From: Spirochaetaceae bacterium
GTDB lineage: Bacteria > Spirochaetota > Spirochaetia > Treponematales > Treponemataceae
Direction of reading: 5' to 3'
Length of the DNA stretch: 7,450 nucleotides
Assembly: GCA_031271875.1 (NCBI GenBank)
Contig: JAISVD010000140.1
Location: 1 to 7,450, forward strand
In this document: positions 1 to 5,194 of the stretch, in pieces
Position numbering within the stretch: the first letter of the stretch is position 1
Layout: each line of letters opens with the position of its first letter
Made by a program: the position numbers and the translations under genes
Notes under the pieces: model-generated
What the model was told of the DNA's origin: nothing
What the model saw: the letters and a program-made list of their open reading frames with translations, nothing else
Databases searched by the model: none

Positions 1-19
1 ATAACATGAAATATACAGA

Positions 20-39
20 TTTTACACAAGTTATCCACA
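20..39 (+). promoter_or_regulatory. Pair of DnaA-box-like 9-mers
   Basis: TTATCCACA at 31-39 is an exact match to the classical DnaA box. TTTTACACA at 20-28 differs at one position from TTATNCACA. Their starts are 11 nt apart, about one helical turn, with the same orientation. The same 11-nt pairing recurs at 274-293, which argues against chance. Confidence 0.5.
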
Positions 40-133
40 GGATTTTCCTGTATATTTCCGGAATACTGCTGTTTTCAGACACAGAAGGATATACCGAATC
101 TGTTTCTCTTCTTATTCCTTATAGGACAAACAA

Positions 134-168
134 ATACATAACTCATTATAATACAAGCAGTTATGTAT
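134..168. repeat. Perfect 10-bp inverted repeat around a TATAAT
   Basis: ATACATAACT (134-143) and AGTTATGTAT (159-168) are perfect reverse complements separated by 15 nt. The spacer contains TATAAT on the plus strand (147-152) and also on the minus strand (145-150). A minus-strand -35-like TTTCCA (168-173) lies 17 bp from the minus -10. The arrangement looks like an operator overlapping a promoter that would read leftwards out of the window. The bound protein is unknown. Confidence 0.4.
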
Positions 169-273
169 GGAAATAATTAAACAGAAAAAAATAATTACTT
201 TTTTCCGCCATTTCCGCTGTATTTTATCCTGAATTCGCCCCTGGCGAACTCATTTCCTTAAAAAACACAGAAA

Positions 274-315
274 GTATCCACAATTTATCCACAATATTGT
301 TTATATTGTGGATTA
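274..315. promoter_or_regulatory. DnaA-box cluster within a large inverted repeat
   Basis: GTATCCACA (274-282, one mismatch) and TTATCCACA (285-293, exact) are spaced 11 nt apart. An inverted TGTGGATTA (307-315) is one mismatch from the box. The second and third boxes are arms of an inverted repeat, 285-297 with 303-315, matching at 12 of 13 positions around a 5-nt loop. The cluster begins 2 bp beyond the pspA stop codon. The repeat is AT-rich and not followed directly by a T run, so DnaA binding fits better than a rho-independent terminator. Confidence 0.5.
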
Positions 316-316
316 C

Positions 317-1039
317 TTATTCAGGGGTTTCCTCCGAAGTTACTCCGGCCGAACCCTGGGGAAGCATTTTCATTTTGGATTTCAGATCCTCAAGCAGCAT
401 ATCCGCGGAAGTATTATTTTTTTCCAGGGCTGCGAACTTTTTTTCGACATCCATATCTTCAGAAAGCGCATCCAGCTCTTTTTCGGCATCCAGACGGGCT
501 TCCATAGTGTCGATCTTCTGGGACATACGGTCAAACGCTTCAAAGGCGCTCTTGTTATTGGAAACCGATGTCATCGTCTGCTGTATCTTTTCCTGCGCTT
601 CCGCTCTTTTTGCTCTGGCTATCAGAAGGTTTTTGTTGCGCTGGGCCTCTTCGATTTTCCGCTGGAGTTCCTTCAGAGACTCCTTGAGCTTCTGGACAGA
701 ATCGCGCTGCGCTTCCCACTGCTTTTTATACTGGAATCCGGCGTTATCAGCTTCCTGTTTGCGCAGAAGCGCTTCCTTTGCCAGATCATCCTCGCCGCTT
801 TTAACCGCAAGGATAGCTTTTCTTTCCCATTCCTGGGAACGGGCCAGATAGACATTCATCTCCCGTTCAAGCTTTTTCTCGTCCGCAATAGCCAGGGCAA
901 CAGCCTTTTTTGATTCCACCAGCTGGGTGTTCATATCCAGGATCGCCTGGTTCAGCATTTTTTCAGGATCCTCCGCCTTATCCAGCGCTGAATTTATGTG
1001 TGAAGAAAAAATCATTTTTAATCTGCTGAAAAATCCCAT
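317..1039 (-). CDS. pspA: PspA/IM30 family phage-shock protein A
   Basis: A 240-residue protein of the PspA/IM30/Vipp1 family. These proteins bind the inner face of the cytoplasmic membrane, form large rod- or ring-like oligomers, and protect or remodel membranes when proton-motive force or lipid packing is disturbed. Residues 1-20 (beginning MGFFSRLKMIF) form the amphipathic membrane-binding helix. Pro25, in AEDPEKML, matches the conserved proline after that helix. Residues about 28-215 are charged, heptad-rich helix with no membrane segment, as expected for the ESCRT-III-like coiled-coil core, and the tail is short and polar. Length is close to the usual 220-240. The ATG has a good SD (AGGAG, 1048-1052) 8 nt upstream. 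The gene follows the STAS-zinc-ribbon gene by 27 nt and is probably cotranscribed with it, so partner-switching control of this stress protein is possible but unproven. No pspF, pspB or pspC is visible. Confidence 0.93.
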   Translation of the reverse strand: MGFFSRLKMIFSSHINSALDKAEDPEKMLNQAILDMNTQLVESKKAVALAIADEKKLEREMNVYLARSQEWERKAILAVKSGEDDLAKEALLRKQEADNAGFQYKKQWEAQRDSVQKLKESLKELQRKIEEAQRNKNLLIARAKRAEAQEKIQQTMTSVSNNKSAFEAFDRMSQKIDTMEARLDAEKELDALSEDMDVEKKFAALEKNNTSADMLLEDLKSKMKMLPQGSAGVTSEETPE

Positions 1040-1066
1040 AATATGCTCTCCTTTGGGGGATATCTG

Positions 1067-1618
1067 CTATTGTCCCAGAAAAATCTGTCCTGTATCATCT
1101 ATAATAAGAATAGTTTTACATTCAGAACAGCGAAACCTGCCCGGTTTTGATGCTTTGAGTTTTTTGGAACACACCGGACAGGCGAATATTCGCGGAAAAA
1201 GATCATTTTGGGTGGTATGCTCCTCTCTGAAATAGAGAACAGCATCTTCCATAGTGTCTTTTATGCTGAAAAACTGGGAAAATCCCAGAAGCTGAAAAAC
1301 CTCATATACCTTTGCCTGGATATTGACCAGTACCATATCGCCTCCCTGCAGCTTTATCTGTTTCAGAAAGGCGGTAAAGGAACCGATTCCCGTGGAGGAG
1401 ATATAGTGCAATCCGGAACATTCAAAGATGAGGTTTATATATCCATTTTGAATAACAAAAGATACCCGTTCCTGGAAGAAGGGTGAATTATAGGTGTCAA
1501 TATAACCATTGAGGTACAGAACAAGGGAATTTGATATCTCAATATTATTATCCAGTCTGATTTTTAAGCAGTCATCTTTTTCATCATTAAACCCGGGTAT
1601 AATATCGTTATTGTTCAT
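1067..1618 (-). CDS. STAS-domain protein with C-terminal zinc ribbon
   Basis: A 183-residue soluble protein. Residues about 31-128 form a STAS domain, the fold of anti-sigma-factor antagonists such as SpoIIAA and RsbV, which bind serine-kinase anti-sigma factors when unphosphorylated. The loop ISSTGIG (73-79) aligns with the RsbV segment DSTGLG, making Ser75 the likely phosphoacceptor. The preceding Asp is replaced by Ser74. Residues 147-167 carry CPVC and CSEC (Cys147, 150, 164, 167), a rubredoxin-like zinc ribbon separated from the STAS domain by a short charged linker. Simple antagonists are about 110 residues, so the ribbon is an addition. The ATG at 1616-1618 has a modest AGG upstream and a strong promoter behind it. 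It leads the operon with pspA 27 nt downstream. No kinase or phosphatase partner is visible, so the target sigma or signalling pathway is unknown. Confidence 0.8.
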   Translation of the reverse strand: MNNNDIIPGFNDEKDDCLKIRLDNNIEISNSLVLYLNGYIDTYNSPFFQERVSFVIQNGYINLIFECSGLHYISSTGIGSFTAFLKQIKLQGGDMVLVNIQAKVYEVFQLLGFSQFFSIKDTMEDAVLYFREEHTTQNDLFPRIFACPVCSKKLKASKPGRFRCSECKTILIIDDTGQIFLGQ

Positions 1619-1666
1619 GAGATACCTATCCTCAAACGCAGCAATAGTTACATAACATAATAATTG

Positions 1667-1696
1667 ACTATACTACACATATGTCTGAAATGTCAA
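1667..1696 (-). promoter_or_regulatory. Sigma-70-type promoter of the STAS-pspA operon
   Basis: On the minus strand TTGACA (1691-1696, perfect -35) is followed after 18 bp by TATAGT (1667-1672, one mismatch from TATAAT). Transcription would start near 1660, about 40 nt before the STAS start codon. The -35 box lies inside the upstream ATG extension of trmJ (1681-1785), which supports treating that extension as non-coding. Confidence 0.6.
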
Positions 1697-1747
1697 ACTT
1701 GTTTTTTAGTATTTGTACTATTGTGGTTGAACGGGGACAGAGCTTGA

Positions 1748-1778
1748 TTGACATTCATCCGCATGGAGATAGTATACT
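1748..1778 (+). promoter_or_regulatory. Promoter immediately upstream of trmJ
   Basis: TTGACA (1748-1753) and TATACT (1773-1778, one mismatch) are separated by 19 bp, slightly longer than optimal. The expected start point is about 1785-1786, which coincides with the chosen trmJ ATG. The transcript would have essentially no leader. This fits the lack of any SD next to that ATG, since the only GGAG (1765-1768) is 17 nt away. Confidence 0.45.
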
Positions 1779-1785
1779 TTCGGGT

Positions 1786-2523
1786 ATGAAACTGTCGGAT
1801 ATTCAGATTGTGTTATGCAACCCCGGAGAGAGCCGGAACGTGGGCGCCGTATGCCGGGTGATGAAAAATATGGGGCTGGAGAGTCTGCGTATTGTCGGAG
1901 TCCGGGAGGGGTTTGACGACGAAAAGGTTCGGAGGCTTGCAGTCCACGCGGGGGATATCTGGGAACGGGCTGTTTTTTTTCCCTCCCTGAATGCTGCGTT
2001 GACAGATTGTACCTTTGCGGCGGGAACAACCCGTCGGCGGGGCAAAAAGCGGACCGGAAGAGCGGTGACCCCCGAGGAATTTGCCGGAATCGCCGCCGCC
2101 GCCGGATCCGGCAGGGGCGCTCTCGTCTTTGGCAATGAACGTACAGGACTTACCGATGATGAGATGCTCTGCTGTACCATTCCGGTCTATATACCCTCCG
2201 ACAATGCGTTTCCCTCGCTGAATCTTTCCCATGCGGTACAGGTTATCGCATATATACTGTTCAGGAAGCTCAAAAGGAGCGAAAACGGATATACGCCGGT
2301 GACTCTTGAACGGCTCGATACGGCGGTTCACCATATAGGTTCCAAACTTCAGGAGATAGGTTTTTTTTCCGTTACCGGAAGACCGGAGATGGAGCTGTTC
2401 TGGAGGGAGATTCTCTCCAGAAGTTCCCTTTCCGAAGGAGAACTCCGTTATCTTGAGACTGTTTTTACGAAAACCGCAGGGCTTGCGGGAAAAAATCACG
2501 GTAAGGGTATGCCGATAAACTGA
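1786..2523 (+). CDS. trmJ: tRNA (cytidine/uridine-32-2'-O)-methyltransferase TrmJ
   Basis: A 245-residue SPOUT-class enzyme that uses S-adenosylmethionine to methylate the 2'-hydroxyl of nucleotide 32 in the anticodon loop of certain tRNAs. The three SPOUT motifs are present: NVGAVCRVMKNMG (18-30, with the conserved Arg24), LVFGNERTGLTDDE (113-126) and PSLNLSHAVQ (143-152). The C-terminal helical extension (about 165-245) is typical of TrmJ and absent from the shorter TrmL. The frame is open back to an ATG at 1681, but the added 35 residues look unlike the family and overlap two promoters. The ATG at 1786, which gives MKLSDIQIVLCNPGESRNVG, is therefore preferred. No SD precedes either ATG. 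The last 28 bases overlap the 3' end of the convergent activator gene. A TrmH-like paralogue with another tRNA target is the main alternative. Confidence 0.88.
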   Translation: MKLSDIQIVLCNPGESRNVGAVCRVMKNMGLESLRIVGVREGFDDEKVRRLAVHAGDIWERAVFFPSLNAALTDCTFAAGTTRRRGKKRTGRAVTPEEFAGIAAAAGSGRGALVFGNERTGLTDDEMLCCTIPVYIPSDNAFPSLNLSHAVQVIAYILFRKLKRSENGYTPVTLERLDTAVHHIGSKLQEIGFFSVTGRPEMELFWREILSRSSLSEGELRYLETVFTKTAGLAGKNHGKGMPIN

Positions 2524-3626
2524 ATATGTTCGGGCCTGATTATCCCGTCGGGAGAGAGTACACAGGCGCGGGTAAGGCAATTCTTCAGTTCCCGCACATT
2601 ACCCGGCCATCGGTAGCTGAGGATTTTGTCCATCGTGGAGAGAGTGAGCTGGTATTTCCCGGAATCGATAAGGGAGTTCGCAATAAGGGGTATATCGTCT
2701 TGTATGTTCCGCAAAGAGGGCATCTCCAGAACCAGTACCGATATGCGGTAAAAAAGGTCCTCCCTGAACAGCCTTTGCTGTACCCGCTCCTGAAGGTTTC
2801 TGTTGGTAGCAAGAATCAGCCGCAGGTTCACCTTTTTTTCCCTCTGTGCTCCGAGTCGTCTGATATGTCCTGTTTCTATTGACCTGAGTATTTTTGCCTG
2901 AAGAAGGAGGCTCATCTCTCCTATTTCGTCCATAAAGAGGGTTCCCCCGTCGGCCTGTTCAAAGAACCCGGGCCGTGAAACCGCACCGGTATACGCCCCT
3001 TCCGTTGTTCCAAACAGTTCGCTTTCGGCAAGGGTTTCAGGAACAGCGGCAATGTTGACCGTACTGTAGGGCCGGTTTTTTCGGTCGGATTTTTCGTGGA
3101 TAAGGCTGGAGACGAGATTTTTTCCCGTACCGCTTTCTCCCAGGATAAGTACCGGATGGGCAGCCGTACTGTAACAGGCCAGGAGTTTTTTGATATCTTT
3201 GATTCTGCCGCTCTGTCCGATAAGTTTTTCAAACCCTTCGGCAGGGCCGGGAATCTTCCGGAATATCCTGTGCCTGTGGAGTACCGAGATAAGTCTGTTG
3301 CAGAATATCCGTGTGGAACAGGGATATTCGATAAAATCCGCCGCTCCGGTCCGTAACATGCTGACAACATAAAATGAATTTATCTGCCTTGAAAGGATCA
3401 CCAGCGGTATATGCGGGTTCTTCTCGATAATTGTGTTCGCCAGCGTAAGCCGCCGTGAAAAGATAAATTCCATATCCAACAGGACAAGGATACAGGATTC
3501 GTTTGTGAGAAAATCGGAAATGGCGGAAATATCGGCTGTGACTTGTATGTCCGGAATTCCCGCCTGAGAGAAGGGTATTATTTCACGGAGACCGTAATTC
3601 TCCGTTATCAGAAGCGCATAGTCCAT
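2496..3626 (-). CDS. Sigma-54 activator with atypical receiver and no HTH
   Basis: A 376-residue NtrC-class protein. Residues 1-120 resemble a receiver domain: Asp51 (in LVLLDME) fits the phosphoacceptor, but the acidic pair is reduced to Thr8-Glu9 and the conserved Lys is replaced (IEYPC, Tyr101). Residues about 134-372 are the AAA+ sigma-54 interaction domain, with Walker A GESGTGKN (163-170), GAYTGA (210-215, the Phe-to-Tyr form of GAFTGA), Walker B GGTLFMDEI (227-235), sensor I near LATN (272-275), arginine fingers in FREDLFYR (287-294) and sensor II WPGNVREL (340-347). The protein stops about 30 residues after sensor II, so the usual Fis-type helix-turn-helix is absent. Known HTH-less relatives such as Helicobacter FlgR act on sigma-54 holoenzyme from solution. 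Its start lies 21 nt after the TagA-like gene, with only a weak SD (AGAAAAG). No histidine kinase gene is adjacent. The targets are unknown. Confidence 0.88.
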   Translation of the reverse strand: MDYALLITENYGLREIIPFSQAGIPDIQVTADISAISDFLTNESCILVLLDMEFIFSRRLTLANTIIEKNPHIPLVILSRQINSFYVVSMLRTGAADFIEYPCSTRIFCNRLISVLHRHRIFRKIPGPAEGFEKLIGQSGRIKDIKKLLACYSTAAHPVLILGESGTGKNLVSSLIHEKSDRKNRPYSTVNIAAVPETLAESELFGTTEGAYTGAVSRPGFFEQADGGTLFMDEIGEMSLLLQAKILRSIETGHIRRLGAQREKKVNLRLILATNRNLQERVQQRLFREDLFYRISVLVLEMPSLRNIQDDIPLIANSLIDSGKYQLTLSTMDKILSYRWPGNVRELKNCLTRACVLSPDGIIRPEHIQFIGIPLP

Positions 3627-3647
3627 CTTTTCTGAAATACCAGTTTA

Positions 3648-4409
3648 CTATCCGGTGATTTTCGTTTTTTTACTGGTTCTGAACAGTCTGTAATAAATGA
3701 GAATCAGTATATACCCTACATAGGGAAAAATGAAAAAGAGTTTGAAGGGGTTTTTCACCAGTTCCGGCAGAAATTCCCATCCAAGGTCGAACAGTTTTTG
3801 TGAGGTCCGTTTTTTCCGTTCCGCGAAGACGTCCAGAACATTCGGGTGCCACAGAAAGATGCCGGTTTCAAAATTGCTTCTGTTTCTGTAAAACCATCGC
3901 TCCCTTCCGGGTACGCCGGATGTAAACAGTACCAGAGATGGAGAGGCTTTCCGTATGGCGGAGATGATGTTTTTTTCTCCGGTTTTCTGGTAATACCCCA
4001 CACAGCGTCCGACAATCTGAAGGCCGGGAAAGGTGGTTTTTACATTTTTTTCTGCCCGCAGCAGGTTTTTTTTTCTTGTACCGAAAAGGTAGGCTGACTT
4101 GTAATGGGCTTCCAGAATTCCGAGAAGCTGTATAATAAAATAGAACGGATTGTATCTGACTGGCCGGGTCAGTTTGAGAAACGAAGCCGCAGATAAAATG
4201 CTTTTTGAGACCGGAAGAACAAGCGCCGCGTTATTTACGATGGTCCTGTATTCAACATTTCTCCGGGCACGCAGGAGATCCCGCAGGGAAAGCAGTATAA
4301 TCTGGTTTCCCTGCGGGCGATCAAGGACAGCCATTATTTCGGTTTCCAGGTCTTCCTGCGGTACAACATCAACGGGTATTTTTAATAGTGTTATACGTTC
4401 CCGTGCCAT
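3648..4409 (-). CDS. WecG/TagA/CpsF-like protein, signature residues lost
   Basis: A 253-residue protein whose overall pattern follows the WecG/TagA/CpsF (GT26) family, which transfers ManNAc or ManNAcA from UDP-sugars to lipid-linked intermediates. Matching landmarks are the N-terminal strand followed by RARRNVEYRTIVNNAALVLP (47-66), the SAYLFG strand (105-110), SGVPGRERWFYRNR (164-177, where the family has G-x-P-KQE-W), and LGWEFLPELVKNPFK (209-223, where the family has GLEWLYRL...EP). Family catalytic positions differ: the PDG Asp is Val67 in LPVSKS, the early Thr-x-Asn is replaced, and the KQE Gln is Arg169. The tail (about 224-243) is strongly hydrophobic and probably membrane-seated. 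The ATG has GGAG (4418-4421) 8 nt upstream and overlaps the end of rsmE by 19 nt, which implies translational coupling. It may be catalytically dead or have a changed activity. Confidence 0.7.
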   Translation of the reverse strand: MARERITLLKIPVDVVPQEDLETEIMAVLDRPQGNQIILLSLRDLLRARRNVEYRTIVNNAALVLPVSKSILSAASFLKLTRPVRYNPFYFIIQLLGILEAHYKSAYLFGTRKKNLLRAEKNVKTTFPGLQIVGRCVGYYQKTGEKNIISAIRKASPSLVLFTSGVPGRERWFYRNRSNFETGIFLWHPNVLDVFAERKKRTSQKLFDLGWEFLPELVKNPFKLFFIFPYVGYILILIYYRLFRTSKKTKITG

Positions 4410-5185
4410 GAATCATACTCCGATAAAATAATCTGAACAGCGGCGATTCCATATAATGCCGCTGTTTCTGTTCTGAGAACATTTGTTCTGAAGTGTACCG
4501 GCTGAAATCCCCCTGATTGAAGCAGGTTCATTTCCGCAGGGCTTATCCCCCCTTCCGGTCCCACAGCGATAGCGACACGGCGGGGTTTTTCTTCAAGACC
4601 GGTATGGAGCCCCGTTGACGAGGGGGCTGTTTTTTCCGTCAGAACAAAAGAACGGGAGGAAACAGTCCCGGCTGCCCGCTGCCAGCAACTGATTGCTTCC
4701 GTTGCTGTGTGGGGGTGAAGCAGCTGCGTATCCACAGGAGATCCGCTCTGCTGCCGGGCTTCCCGTACAATACGCTCCCAGCGTTCCATTTTTCCGGACC
4801 CGGTGTCTTTTGCCACGGAAAACTCCCCCGCAACGGGAACAATGGATTCCACCCCTGTTTCGGCGGCGTATCGTATGATAGTATCCATCTTTTGCCCCTT
4901 TGCCAGCCACTGAAAGAGCCAGATACCGCATACAGGTACCGTCAATTCCGCCGCTCCGACGCCGCCGGTTTTCTCTGTTTCACCATTGTCGGAAAGGAGT
5001 ATTACCGCGGATTTGCCCGTAACTTCTAAAACTATTCCCGGTACAAGGGTGCCTCCGGGAATGCGTATATCAAGGCTATCTCCCGGCTTGAGTCTGAGTA
5101 CTTTTATCAGATAATGGTACTCTTTTCCTGTAATATGTATCGGCTTTCCCGGGGCGGGAGTTGCATACAAAACAAGCTGCCGCAC
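4391..5185 (-). CDS. rsmE: 16S rRNA (uracil-1498-N3)-methyltransferase RsmE
   Basis: A 264-residue SPOUT-family enzyme that methylates N3 of U1498 in helix 44 of 16S rRNA, acting on the assembled 30S subunit. Residues 1-75 form the PUA-like RNA-binding domain, containing HYLIKVLRLKPGD. Residues about 85-255 form the knotted methyltransferase domain, with KGQKMDTIIRYAAETGV (96-112), EARQQSG (141-147), VGPEGGISPAE and the C-terminal FRTNVLRTETAAL. These are the recognised RsmE signatures, and length is only slightly above the usual 240-250. The start codon is GTG (5183-5185), supported by an SD, AGGGAA (5191-5196), that overlaps the protease stop codon. The 9-nt gap to the protease gene and the 19-nt overlap with the next gene place it in the middle of the operon. 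Confidence 0.93.
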   Translation of the reverse strand: MRQLVLYATPAPGKPIHITGKEYHYLIKVLRLKPGDSLDIRIPGGTLVPGIVLEVTGKSAVILLSDNGETEKTGGVGAAELTVPVCGIWLFQWLAKGQKMDTIIRYAAETGVESIVPVAGEFSVAKDTGSGKMERWERIVREARQQSGSPVDTQLLHPHTATEAISCWQRAAGTVSSRSFVLTEKTAPSSTGLHTGLEEKPRRVAIAVGPEGGISPAEMNLLQSGGFQPVHFRTNVLRTETAALYGIAAVQIILSEYDSWHGNV

Positions 5186-5194
5186 GGTTTTTCC

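Larger units (their letters stand above)
1..316. other. Gene-free region with DnaA boxes and inverted repeats
   Basis: No convincing coding frame lies in these 316 bases. The stretch is AT-rich, with A/T runs around 181-203. It contains two pairs of DnaA-box-like 9-mers (20-39 and 274-293), a further inverted box at 307-315, a 10-bp perfect inverted repeat at 134-168, and a short GC hairpin (TTCGCC 234-239, loop CCT, GGCGAA 243-248). It lies downstream of pspA and upstream of whatever gene is to the left. An origin of replication or the regulatory region of a left-hand neighbour such as dnaA are both reasonable readings. The left neighbour is not visible, so this is inference. Confidence 0.5.

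Noticed and set aside
234..248. TTCGCC-CCT-GGCGAA hairpin as a pspA terminator
   Set aside because: The stem is short and not followed by a T run on the minus strand, and it lies about 70 nt past the stop codon.
297..913. Plus-strand open frames opposite pspA
   Set aside because: They are antisense shadows of a clear pspA gene and have compositionally skewed, unfamiliar products.
1681..1785. N-terminal extension of trmJ from the ATG at 1681
   Set aside because: No SD, the 35 residues look unlike the TrmJ family, and the stretch contains the -35 box of the divergent STAS-pspA promoter and the -35/-10 of trmJ itself.
4390..4409. TGGCACG at the start of the TagA-like gene as a sigma-54 -24 box
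   Set aside because: The -12 element is missing: the GC expected 10 nt after GG is TA, and the site lies over a start codon.
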